A DNA stretch of 64,000 nt from Chitinophaga oryziterrae. Lineage in GTDB: Bacteria > Bacteroidota > Bacteroidia > Chitinophagales > Chitinophagaceae. The translations under genes and the position numbers were made by a program. The notes beneath the pieces are model-generated. The model saw only the letters and a list, made by a program, of their open reading frames with translations, was not told where the DNA came from and searched no databases. This document shows positions 19,374 through 26,717 of the stretch, piece by piece (the first letter of the stretch is position 1; each line of letters begins with the position of its first letter). The stretch spans positions 744,001-808,000 of the forward strand of contig NZ_WRXO01000001.1 in NCBI RefSeq assembly GCF_009758125.1, read 5' to 3'.

Positions 19374-19415
19374 AAAAAGGAAAGCTGCCCTTTTATGGGG
19401 CAGCTTTCCTTTTTT
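19374..19415. terminator. Bidirectional intrinsic terminator
   Basis: A perfect 17-bp stem (19374-19390 with 19398-19414) is flanked by an A-run on the left and a T-run on the right. It serves both the PAP2 gene (+) and the flotillin-like gene (-), which converge here. Confidence 0.92.
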
Positions 19416-19424
19416 ATGATAGCA

Positions 19425-21343
19425 TTAAAGATTATCAGCTTTTGATTCATTGGTCTTTTTATTCCCTAACTCTTCCAGCAATTTTAATCCTAATAAGCCA
19501 CTGATAGGGCCATTAGCGCCATCTCCACCGCTGATCAGTACATCAGGCATGATCTTGATATGCTGTTCACCTATCGCTTCCATCACTTTCAGTTGAGTGA
19601 AGTTATTTCCTCCCATTGCTTCCACTGCCAGTTTATAAGATTCAGCGCTGGATTTACCGATAGCCAGTATCTTTCCTGCTTCTGCATTACCCGTTAAAGT
19701 GATTTTCTCTGCATCCGCTTTCGCTACCAGTTCTGTACGTTCTGCTTCAGCGATTGCTAACAGACGTACTTTTTCTGCTTCACCACTTGCCATCAGCTTC
19801 ATCCTGTCGGCTTCCGCATTGGCCTGTAAACGCATACTGTTGGCATCACCGGTTGCTTTCTTCACGGTAGCATCTGCAATTCTTTCAGCGATCAATACGC
19901 CCTGATCTGCCTTTACAATCTCTTTCTGAATCTCTGCGATCGCTGTTTCCTTTTCAAGCGCCTGTCTTGTTTCCTGCGCACGCATCTGCGTTTCGTAGGT
20001 CACTTTCTGCTCTTCCGCAATTTTACGGTCGGTCAGTGTTTTCATCAGACTTTCAGGTGGAACGATATCTCCGATCAGTGTATCCACACCGAATACGTTG
20101 TATTGTTCCAGCACGGTGCCGATATGACTTCTGGCAGATTCCTGTCTTTCTTTACGGCTTTTCAGGAAGTCGATGACATCGGAATCCTGTGCGGAGTTAC
20201 GGAAATAGTTACCGATGGTAGGTTCCAGTACCTGTGTGACGAGGTTACCCATATTACCGAAACGGGCAATTACTTTAGGCGCTTCTATGGCAGGAATATG
20301 AATGATCTGTGCCACATCCAGGTTAAAGGTAAACCCATCTTTACTACGTACTGTAATAGTAGAAAGGTTCTTATCCAGCTGGTGTGCTTCACTGCGTGAT
20401 GCCGCCCAGTTTAAAACCAGGTTGGTAGTAGGCACATATTCTACCTTCATGATATAAGGGTTGATAGGATATTTACCTGGCCCCAGTGGCTCTGCCCATA
20501 CACCTTTATGGTTTTTGCCAACGATGTTACCATGTTTGAATTCAACACCACTCAGGTCTTCCCCGTCACTACCCACATAAGAGATCACAACACCCACATG
20601 GCTGATAGGGATCTCGGTCATCTTCAGCATTTCCACTTTCGCAAACCAGGGATTTAAGAAATAAGATCCGGAGAGGATCACCTGTTCCTGTAAACCTTTG
20701 TAACCACCGGCAGCAAGGAAGGTATCCGTATCCTGATAGTTGTTATGGTTAGGGATCATCTTACCGGCAATCTGTCCGCTTTCGATGGCTTTACCTTCCA
20801 TGGTGGTCACAATACCCACCGCATTATCAGGTACGTTGATCATATCCGTTATTTCCACTTCAAAAATGAACGTGTTAATACGATAAGAACCTGGTGTCAT
20901 AATAGCTGTCTGACGTCCTTTTTGTCCGCCATTGCGCAGGAATGCTTGGCATTCTGGAAGGCATCGCAATCTACGCGACGGGCCAATACGGCGCCCGGTT
21001 GCAGCTCTGTACCATCTTTGGCCAGTACAAGACCGATTTTACCGGTAGGAATGATGGTGAAGGGCTGGAAAGTAACATCATATTGCCAGAACCATTTCCC
21101 GAAATAAACACCGGGAGCAAGTGTCTGTGCCTGGAAACCAGCCTGACCGTCCGTAGCGATGATACGGCCTTCGGGTAACGACTGGTTACCTACTAATACG
21201 AACTTTTTGGTAACAAGTCCGATCTTATCTTCAGGAACAATAATAACACCGAAGAAAGTACGGAGGATAATGCGGTAAAGAACCAGGCATAGAATGGGCA
21301 GGCCGATGATTATCAGCCACTTAATTAAAACAGTTGATTCCAT
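19425..21343 (-). pseudogene. Flotillin-like SPFH/band-7 protein gene, interrupted by a one-base frameshift
   Basis: This is a membrane-scaffold protein of the SPFH family. The 5' piece (21343 down to about 20940) encodes a membrane helix (IKWLIIIGLPILCLVLY) and the start of the SPFH domain, up to CDAFQNAK. Protein similarity then continues in another frame as AFLRNGGQKGRQ and runs to 19425, through band 7 and the Ala/Glu-rich coiled coil (AEADRMKLMASGEAEKVRL) to a short tail. Reading straight through, the first frame ends at 20897 after a nonsense tail. Restoring one base in the CCAAGC stretch around 20949-20953 would rebuild one protein of about 615 residues. It is either a real mutation or a sequencing error in a short A-run; the rest of the gene shows no other decay. 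Confidence 0.85.
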
Positions 21344-21540
21344 ATGTATTTTGTTGAAGTAATAGGTATTGGACCATGTACAATCATGTACAAGGAGTTG
21401 TATAGGTAGTTTAACTAGATCTTTGGAGGAGAAGTGTTAAAGATGGTGAAGGGATGGTAAAAAAACTTTGTAAGATTAAATGAATCAGTGTCCATTTTAT
21501 TTTTAATTGCTATACAAAGGTTATACAATTTTTCTGAATC

Positions 21541-21595
21541 AAAAAAAATATTCCTTTAGCGCTTTCCGTCTTCCGGAAAGAACTGAAGGAATATT
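21541..21595 (-). terminator. Two-tier hairpin terminator
   Basis: Outer arms AATATTCCTT / AAGGAATATT (21547-21556 and 21586-21595) enclose an inner stem CTTTCCG / CGGAAAG. On the minus strand the structure ends in a run of eight T, fitting the end of the small membrane protein gene at 21613. Confidence 0.8.
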
Positions 21596-21612
21596 ACCGT
21601 ATAGTAGTGGTT

Positions 21613-21906
21613 TTAATCTTCTTTATGCTTGCGCTGGAAATGGATACTTGAGAAGATGCTTATCACCGCAATTCCTGCAAAGAAAACGGGGATATTTAAA
21701 GGCCCGGCAGTCAGCAGGAGATATCCCACAACCATATTGAACAAAGCCCATATAACATTCGTCGTGGAAGACGATAATCCTATTCCTCCCGGTTTGGAAA
21801 AGGGAGTAGGAAATTTGTTGCCGGAAATGCCATGCACGAAATGAGGGAGTGCATTGGTCAAAAAAACGCCTGCGAAGAAGCCGGATAAATAGTGATACCA
21901 TTCCAT
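21613..21906 (-). CDS. Small conserved membrane protein, unknown function
   Basis: The product is 97 residues, almost entirely hydrophobic with three likely membrane helices: HYLSGFFAGVFLTNALPHFV, TTNVIWALFNMVVGYLLL and IPVFFAGIAVISIFSSI. The motif PHFVHGISGNKFPTPFSKPG between helices 1 and 2 recurs in small membrane proteins of several phyla, as far as I recall; no function is known to me. I place the start at MEWYHYLSG (21906), because the helix begins there; the open frame extends 17 codons further to 21957. A -7-like box TACCTTTA lies 4 bases before this ATG, so the mRNA could be leaderless. Confidence 0.75.
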   Translation of the reverse strand: MEWYHYLSGFFAGVFLTNALPHFVHGISGNKFPTPFSKPGGIGLSSSTTNVIWALFNMVVGYLLLTAGPLNIPVFFAGIAVISIFSSIHFQRKHKED

Positions 21907-21940
21907 TCCATAAAGGTAAAGCAGGTCTGTAAACCCTACC

Positions 21941-21956
21941 TGAGACAAAAGTCTCA
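21941..21956. promoter_or_regulatory. Palindrome upstream of the small membrane protein gene
   Basis: TGAGAC-AAAA-GTCTCA is a perfect 6-bp inverted repeat centred about 42 bases upstream of the chosen ATG at 21906, a reasonable place for an operator. Confidence 0.35.
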
Positions 21957-22025
21957 AAATATCGTGCTCTATGCTTTATTAGACTGTGGTTTGAGTATAA
22001 ATCCTATATCCCTTCATCGCTGAAA

Positions 22026-22137
22026 GCTCATTCCTTCAGCATTCTTTCATCATTCCTATATCGTTTGGATATAGGAATGCCAGTAGAATGATATAGGAGT
22101 GCTATAGGTGTGATAAAGGAATGATGATAGAATGAGC
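22026..22137. repeat. 112-bp structured intergenic element with repeated GAATG/CATTC boxes
   Basis: A perfect 12-bp inverted repeat (CATTCCTATATC at 22051-22062, GATATAGGAATG at 22068-22079) is enclosed by outer arms GCTCATTC (22026-22033) and GAATGAGC (22130-22137). Between them CATTC occurs three times on the left side and GAATG four times on the right side, and ATATAGGA recurs at 22091. There is no coding potential. It lies between two divergent genes. Confidence 0.7.
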
Positions 22138-22292
22138 CATCAGAGAACTTTTTAAATGGCCTGTTAATGAATTTTCAGGGCTGTAATGCATGAGGGGAAT
22201 TGAAGGGGAATGTATCATAGTGGCTAATCTGCCCAAATCTGATCTGGTCAAAAAAAACAATTCTGCATCTGTTTTAATATGGATATATGGTT

Positions 22293-22300
22293 TTACTTTG
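22293..22300 (+). promoter_or_regulatory. Candidate -7 promoter box, possibly leaderless start
   Basis: TTACTTTG fits the Bacteroidota -7 consensus TAnnTTTG at five of six fixed positions and lies only 4 bases before the ATG at 22305. A TTTT stretch at 22272-22275 is a weak -33 candidate. Confidence 0.4.
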
Positions 22301-22304
22301 CGGT

Positions 22305-23501
22305 ATGGAAACTACAGCATTGAACCCCCGGGAAATACAGCAATTCAGGGCTGAAACTAAAGGAACAGCCGGAAAAATCCACTTTAATAACGCAGGTTCT
22401 TCCCTGAACCCGGATATAGTCGTTGACACGGTGATCGAATACCTGAAAGACGAAGCCTTATTGGGTGGATATGAAGCTGAGAATAAGTACAGTGTGGCAT
22501 TGGAAAACACTTATACCCTGATCGCTAAACTGATCAATGCCGATGTGAGTGAAGTGGCTGTTGTCGAGAATGCCAGTGTGGGCTGGGGCATATTATTTAA
22601 CGGGATTGATTTTAAAAAGGGGGATGAGGTAATTACTTCAGAGATGGAGTATGTGAGTAACCTGATAGGATTTTTACATGCACAGAAAGTGCATGGCATT
22701 GTCTTTAAGGTGATACCGAATGATGCAAAGGGGAATTTCTCATTAAAAGCATTGGAAGAGGCGATTTCAGTCCAAACGAAATTGATCGCTATCACCCATA
22801 TCGCTTCTTCAGCGGGTGGTATGATGCCGATTGTAGAAATCGGTAAGATCGCCCGTAAAAACAATATCCTTTATCTGGTAGATGCTTGTCAGAGTGCGGG
22901 GCATGTGCCTATAGATGTAAAGGAGATCGATTGCGACATGTTATCAGTAACAGGACGTAAGTATATGCGTGCGCCACGGGGTACCGGTTTTTTATTTATA
23001 AGGAAAGCGGCCCAGGATAAAGTGAAGCCATTATTTATGGATGGGCATAGCATAGAGTGGATAAGTGAGGATGATTATAAATTAAGGGATGATGCCCGCA
23101 GGTTTGAATTATATGAAAAGAGCCGCGCATTGACCCTTGGTTTGGGGAAGGCAATTGAGTATGCGCTTAACATTGGTATAGACAGAATCTGGCAGCGTAT
23201 ACAATATTTAGCTGGTATAATGCGTCTTAGGCTGGGGGAGATGGAAGGGGTCACAGTGCATGATATTGGAGACCAGAAATGTGGGATAGTGACCTTCTCC
23301 TTACACGGAACAGAGAGTGGCACTGTAAAAAGCAAACTGGCGGAAAATAATATTAATGTTTCTGTGGGAATAGCTAGGTCAACATTGATATACATGAATA
23401 AAAATCAGCTGAGTAATGTTGTAAGGGCTTCCGTACATTATTATAATACAGAAGAGGAAATAGAAGTGATGTGTGATGTACTTAAAAAGATGAAACATTG
23501 A
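22305..23501 (+). CDS. Class V aminotransferase-fold PLP enzyme (cysteine desulfurase / isopenicillin-N-epimerase-like)
   Basis: This is a cytoplasmic fold-type I PLP enzyme of about 398 residues. HFNNAGSS near the N-terminus, the PLP-ring block VDACQSAGHVPIDV near residue 200, and the Schiff-base Lys in VTGRKYMRAPRGTGFLF near residue 225 are clear. The TGRK-x-RGPRGTG form is that of SufS/epimerase-like enzymes, not of NifS. No dedicated partner such as SufE is nearby, so the substrate is open. The start is set at ATG 22305 (METTALNP) rather than ATG 22287, because a -7-like promoter box covers the intervening codons. The next gene overlaps its stop. Confidence 0.87.
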   Translation: METTALNPREIQQFRAETKGTAGKIHFNNAGSSLNPDIVVDTVIEYLKDEALLGGYEAENKYSVALENTYTLIAKLINADVSEVAVVENASVGWGILFNGIDFKKGDEVITSEMEYVSNLIGFLHAQKVHGIVFKVIPNDAKGNFSLKALEEAISVQTKLIAITHIASSAGGMMPIVEIGKIARKNNILYLVDACQSAGHVPIDVKEIDCDMLSVTGRKYMRAPRGTGFLFIRKAAQDKVKPLFMDGHSIEWISEDDYKLRDDARRFELYEKSRALTLGLGKAIEYALNIGIDRIWQRIQYLAGIMRLRLGEMEGVTVHDIGDQKCGIVTFSLHGTESGTVKSKLAENNINVSVGIARSTLIYMNKNQLSNVVRASVHYYNTEEEIEVMCDVLKKMKH

Positions 23502-24112
23502 AAACAAAACTGGTTATTGTCTTTTTGTTACTTGTTGGTATAACGGGATATGCTGTCAACAGGATGAGTCATCATAAAATAAAGGATGGCGATATTATTT
23601 TCCAGACATCTTCGTCCGGGCAAAGTAAGGCTATCCAGTTGGCTACGCATTCAAAGTACAGTCATTGCGGGATCGTGTACAAAAAGGGCAATGAGTTGTT
23701 TGTTTTTGAAGCGGTAGGACCTGTTAAGCTAACACCTTTAAGTAAATGGATAGCCAGGGGAGAAGGAGGTAAATTTGAAATAAGGCGGTTGAAAAAACGG
23801 GAGCAGATACTGACGCCTGCGGTATTGGAGAAGATGAAACAGGTAGAGGACCGCTTTGCCGGAAAACATTATGATATTTATTTTGACTGGTCAGATGACA
23901 ATATCTATTGTTCTGAATTAGTCTGGAAAGTATATAAAGAAACAACAGGATTAGAAGTAGGTCAGTTAGAGAAACTGAGGAATTTTGATCTGAGTAGTGA
24001 AGCGGTAAAACAAAAAATGAAAGAGAGATATGGTGACCATATCCCTCTTGATGAAAATGTTATTTCACCGGTAAGTATTTATAACAGTGAGTTATTGAAG
24101 CGGGTGAATTAA
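23498..24112 (+). CDS. YiiX/YebB-like permuted papain (NlpC/P60-type) hydrolase
   Basis: This is a membrane-anchored cysteine hydrolase of 204 residues. An N-terminal helix (KLVIVFLLLVGITGYAV) precedes the catalytic domain. DGDIIFQTSSSGQSKAI, the His motif SKYSHCGIV near residue 50 and the Cys motif NIYCSELVWKVY near residue 140 give the circularly permuted His-before-Cys order of the YiiX group. Family members cleave peptide or acyl amide bonds at the envelope. The start codon is TTG, overlapping the TGA of the aminotransferase-fold gene by four bases, so the two are translationally coupled. Confidence 0.82.
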   Translation: MKTKLVIVFLLLVGITGYAVNRMSHHKIKDGDIIFQTSSSGQSKAIQLATHSKYSHCGIVYKKGNELFVFEAVGPVKLTPLSKWIARGEGGKFEIRRLKKREQILTPAVLEKMKQVEDRFAGKHYDIYFDWSDDNIYCSELVWKVYKETTGLEVGQLEKLRNFDLSSEAVKQKMKERYGDHIPLDENVISPVSIYNSELLKRVN

Positions 24113-24113
24113 G

Positions 24114-24194
24114 TCAGTCCCTGTACGGTCCGGCTCCGGTAGTATAAAGTTCATCCCAGGTGCAGGCCGCAGAATAAGACGTATAGTTTTTCAT
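24114..24194 (-). pseudogene. Possible gene remnant: 26-residue frame between convergent genes
   Basis: An ATG-led frame of 26 codons (containing SAACTWDELYTTGAGPYRD) is followed upstream, in another phase at about 24210-24310 on the same strand, by an ATG-less open stretch containing AFGTYPSTHVVSFENDQIKF and ending EAQTPR-stop. Both read like protein, not random sequence, and may be pieces of degraded genes. I do not recognise the parents with confidence. Confidence 0.25.
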
Positions 24195-24312
24195 ATAGTA
24201 TACATTTAGATTAATTACCGCGGTGTTTGGGCTTCAATGACTTCTCCATCAGAAAATTTTATCTGATCGTTCTCAAAACTCACCACATGGGTACTTGGGT
24301 AAGTGCCGAAGG

Positions 24313-24903
24313 CTATAAAGTGCTGTCAGCATCTGCGCGGGAGATGATAGTGAGTGCGGTCAGCAGTTCCTGCTGAAAACTTTTTCCTTTATCATGATTA
24401 TACCAGTTTTGCAACTGCAGCTTTGTTTCCTCGTCCTCCGCCTGTTCTGCCCTCAGGCGATTGTAAAGTTGCTGACAGGCCAGTGGTCTGGGCCCCCAGA
24501 CCAACAGATCATTACCATCGTCGTTTCTGATGATCAGTTTGGGAATAGACCTGCTTTGATTTGGGCCGGTGAGATAATGTTCTATCAGGAGTGGTGGAGT
24601 ATCGCGAAGCTGAAGGTCCAGTCTGATGAAAGGATTCAGTTGGATAAGCTTGTGAATGAATGGCAGGGTATGCGCAGCGTCCCCACACCAGGGTTCGGTA
24701 ATAACAACCCACTGCTGCCCGGATTTAATACTTTTAATTAATCCTGCCAGCTCATTATTTAATTCGCCCACTTTAAACCAACGCTGCTGCCTGGCCCAAT
24801 TAAGCCTGGTATAGTTCACGTATGCCGGATTTTCGTATGGATGGATGGTCTGTTCGCCATTTAATACGGTCTGAAAGTATAGTTGGTAGCCTGTAAAATC
24901 CAT
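24313..24903 (-). CDS. Thioredoxin-fold family protein
   Basis: The product is 196 residues. After an 80-residue N-terminal helical part comes a thioredoxin-like core: WVVITEPWCGDAAHTLPFI with a single Cys (CGDA in place of CxxC), FIRLDLQLRD, then the cis-Pro segment SIPKLIIRNDDG and LLVWGPRP. This matches the group of cytoplasmic thioredoxin-like proteins with a WCGDA active site in Bacteroidota and Firmicutes. With one active-site Cys it is unlikely to be a general disulfide reductase. It is a single gene on the minus strand; there is no signal peptide. Confidence 0.8.
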   Translation of the reverse strand: MDFTGYQLYFQTVLNGEQTIHPYENPAYVNYTRLNWARQQRWFKVGELNNELAGLIKSIKSGQQWVVITEPWCGDAAHTLPFIHKLIQLNPFIRLDLQLRDTPPLLIEHYLTGPNQSRSIPKLIIRNDDGNDLLVWGPRPLACQQLYNRLRAEQAEDEETKLQLQNWYNHDKGKSFQQELLTALTIISRADADSTL

Positions 24904-25006
24904 TTCCTATTATTTAATAATCACAAATTTACCTGTAAATTAATTTGTAACAGGATTTGTTTGAATACTGCACAGTTTATGTAAAGATACCGGACAATCC
25001 AATCAA

Positions 25007-25050
25007 TTGTTGTGTAAAATGTAACTAGATTTGGATAACAGTTATCCAAA
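25007..25050 (+). promoter_or_regulatory. Promoter of the AraC gene overlapped by a 21-bp perfect palindrome
   Basis: TAGATTTG (25026-25033) is a perfect TAnnTTTG -7 box, with TTG at 25007-25009 sixteen bases upstream. Arms TTTGGATAAC (25030-25039) and GTTATCCAAA (25041-25050) form a perfect palindrome around one A. It covers the end of the -7 box, the expected start site and the first base of the ATG, which is the position of a repressor operator. Confidence 0.65.
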
Positions 25051-25886
25051 TGGACAGAATACCAATAAGACATATTCACGGAACACAAAAAGAGCAGGAT
25101 TTTTCTGAAAGCTTTAGCATAAGGGATATTGGGACTTTACTTGCTGGAAAAGACATGGTTCAGGAATTGCACAGGCACCACTTTTTTTATATTCTGGTTT
25201 TAGAAAAAGGAGCAGGTAATCATGATATAGACTTTACTCCTTATACGGTTTGCGACAATGCTGTTTTCTTCCTGCGTCCCGGGCAGGTACACCAACTTGT
25301 ACTGAAGGCAGAAAGTACTGGATATCTGATACAATTCAGAGATGATTTTTCAAACCCCTTATTACGTAAGGCAAGTAAAATCAACCATTATCAACTTAGT
25401 GCCAACAGGTTTTCAAAGTTGCTCACTATATTGACTTATATCTTTCAGGAATATGAAGAGAAACAAGAAGGGTATTGGGAGGTTATTAAGGCAAATATGA
25501 ATATTTTCTCTATAGAGCTTGCCCGGCAGTACAGCAGCGATCCTTCCGGAAATGTCAACCTTTATATGCAGGAGAGGCTTGAGGAATTATTATCACTTTT
25601 GGAGACGCATGTGTTTAACCATAAGCCAGTATCTGAATATGCTGCTATGATGAATCTTTCCATGTATCAGCTTAATGCAATCACAAGAGAAACCCTGGGC
25701 AAAACCTGTTCAGAACTTATTAATGAACATATTATCCTGGAGGCCAAAAGATACCTGCTGGCAACATCTAATCAGATAAATCAGATAGCAGATCATTTGG
25801 GATACGAAGATGTTTCCTATTTTATCAGGTTCTTTAAAAAGCATACCGGGCATTCGCCTGAGACCTTTAGATATAACTTCAGATAA
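25050..25886 (+). CDS. AraC family transcriptional regulator
   Basis: This is a one-component regulator of 278 residues. The N-terminal cupin-like sensing part (ELHRHHFFYILVLEKGAGNH, FFLRPGQVHQL) is followed by a C-terminal AraC DNA-binding domain with two helix-turn-helices: PVSEYAAMMNLSMYQLNAIT and INQIADHLGYEDVSYFIRFF, then KKHTGHSPETFRYNF. The ligand is unknown. A 21-bp palindrome lies on its promoter and start codon, suggesting tight control by itself or another factor. The methyltransferase gene begins 90 bases downstream with its own -7 box. Confidence 0.9.
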   Translation: MDRIPIRHIHGTQKEQDFSESFSIRDIGTLLAGKDMVQELHRHHFFYILVLEKGAGNHDIDFTPYTVCDNAVFFLRPGQVHQLVLKAESTGYLIQFRDDFSNPLLRKASKINHYQLSANRFSKLLTILTYIFQEYEEKQEGYWEVIKANMNIFSIELARQYSSDPSGNVNLYMQERLEELLSLLETHVFNHKPVSEYAAMMNLSMYQLNAITRETLGKTCSELINEHIILEAKRYLLATSNQINQIADHLGYEDVSYFIRFFKKHTGHSPETFRYNFR

Positions 25887-25935
25887 GTCCTGTACAACTA
25901 CATTTTTGTCCCATCCTTCAGTCTACTGCAGCAAT

Positions 25936-25943
25936 TATTTTTG
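25936..25943 (+). promoter_or_regulatory. -7 promoter box for the methyltransferase gene
   Basis: TATTTTTG is a perfect TAnnTTTG match 33 bases before the ATG at 25977. A TTTG at 25905-25908 lies 27 bases upstream, longer than usual spacing. Confidence 0.45.
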
Positions 25944-25976
25944 CATTATAATCGTAACAATTTAAAACAAACAGCT

Positions 25977-26612
25977 ATGAATCAGTTGAGGGATGAACAA
26001 TACAAAAATATGTGGGACAATCGATATAAAGAAGAGGGGCATGCCTATGGGAAAGAGCCTAATATGTTTTTTAAAGAATGGTTGCAGAAATCTGAACCCG
26101 GGTCTATATTGATGCCAGCAGATGGTGAAGGGCGTAATGGGGTGTTTGCTGCAAAATCAGGATGGGAAGTAACTTCATTTGATCTAAGTACAGAGGGAAA
26201 GTCAAAGGCGCTGGAACTGGCAAAAGAGAACCATGTTACTTTAGATTATATTGTTGGAGATCTGGAACAACTTGAGTTTGAAAGAGAGTCATTTGACGCG
26301 ATTGGACTTATCTACGCACATTTTACAGCTGATAAGAAGTCTTTGTTGCATAGAAAATTAGATAGTTATCTCAAACCCGGAGGGATAATTATTCTGGAGG
26401 CTTTCAGTAAAAAACATTTACACCTGATCAATCTTAATCCTAAAGTCGGTGGACCAAAAGATATTGATATGTTATTTTCTATAGCAGAAATAAAAGCTGA
26501 CTTTGAAAATTATGATGTATCAATACTGGAGGAGAAAGAAATTCTTTTAGATGAGGGCAGGTATCATACCGGGAATGGCTCTGTAGTGAGATTTGTAGGG
26601 AGAAAGCGGTAA
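25977..26612 (+). CDS. Class I SAM-dependent methyltransferase
   Basis: This is a cytoplasmic Rossmann-fold methyltransferase of 211 residues, of the TehB-like small-molecule type. NMWDNRYKEEGHAYGKEPN is the usual N-terminal signature. Motif I is ILMPADGEGRNGVFAAKSGW, the acidic motif II is VTSFDLSTEGKSKAL, and the DAIGLIYAHF segment corresponds to motif IV. There is no HTH or signal peptide. The start is set at ATG 25977 (MNQLRDEQYKN), since similarity begins there; the frame extends 12 codons further upstream over the promoter box. Substrate unknown; tellurite- or thiol-type small molecules are typical of the group. Confidence 0.87.
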   Translation: MNQLRDEQYKNMWDNRYKEEGHAYGKEPNMFFKEWLQKSEPGSILMPADGEGRNGVFAAKSGWEVTSFDLSTEGKSKALELAKENHVTLDYIVGDLEQLEFERESFDAIGLIYAHFTADKKSLLHRKLDSYLKPGGIIILEAFSKKHLHLINLNPKVGGPKDIDMLFSIAEIKADFENYDVSILEEKEILLDEGRYHTGNGSVVRFVGRKR

Positions 26613-26629
26613 TCAGGATATTAATGAAA

Positions 26630-26664
26630 AACGGACAAATCATACTTGTAATGATTTGTCCGTT
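26630..26664 (-). terminator. Hairpin terminator between methyltransferase and aldehyde dehydrogenase genes
   Basis: Perfect 14-bp arms AACGGACAAATCAT (26630-26643) and ATGATTTGTCCGTT (26651-26664). The T-run is on the minus strand, suiting the aldehyde dehydrogenase gene. The 24 bases from 26620 are nearly the same as those from 45601 next to tRNA-Asp. Confidence 0.8.
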
Positions 26665-26717
26665 ACAGTGGGGACGGAATTGCTTGGTCTACGCTTGCGG
26701 ATCTGACAATCTTATTT

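Noticed and set aside
20897..20969. Programmed -1 frameshift in the flotillin-like gene
   Set aside because: A -1 shift would restore the protein, but there is no slippery heptamer (the site reads CCAAGC) and no clear stimulatory hairpin, so an indel or sequencing error is simpler.
22287..22304. Upstream ATG as start of the class V aminotransferase-fold gene
   Set aside because: The six extra codons coincide with a -7-like promoter box, and the family start fits the ATG at 22305.
26665..26717. Possible tRNA remnant after the hairpin at 26630-26664
   Set aside because: The bases GTGGGGACGGAATTGC look slightly like a tRNA 3' part, given the similar hairpin near tRNA-Asp, but no cloverleaf or anticodon arm can be formed.
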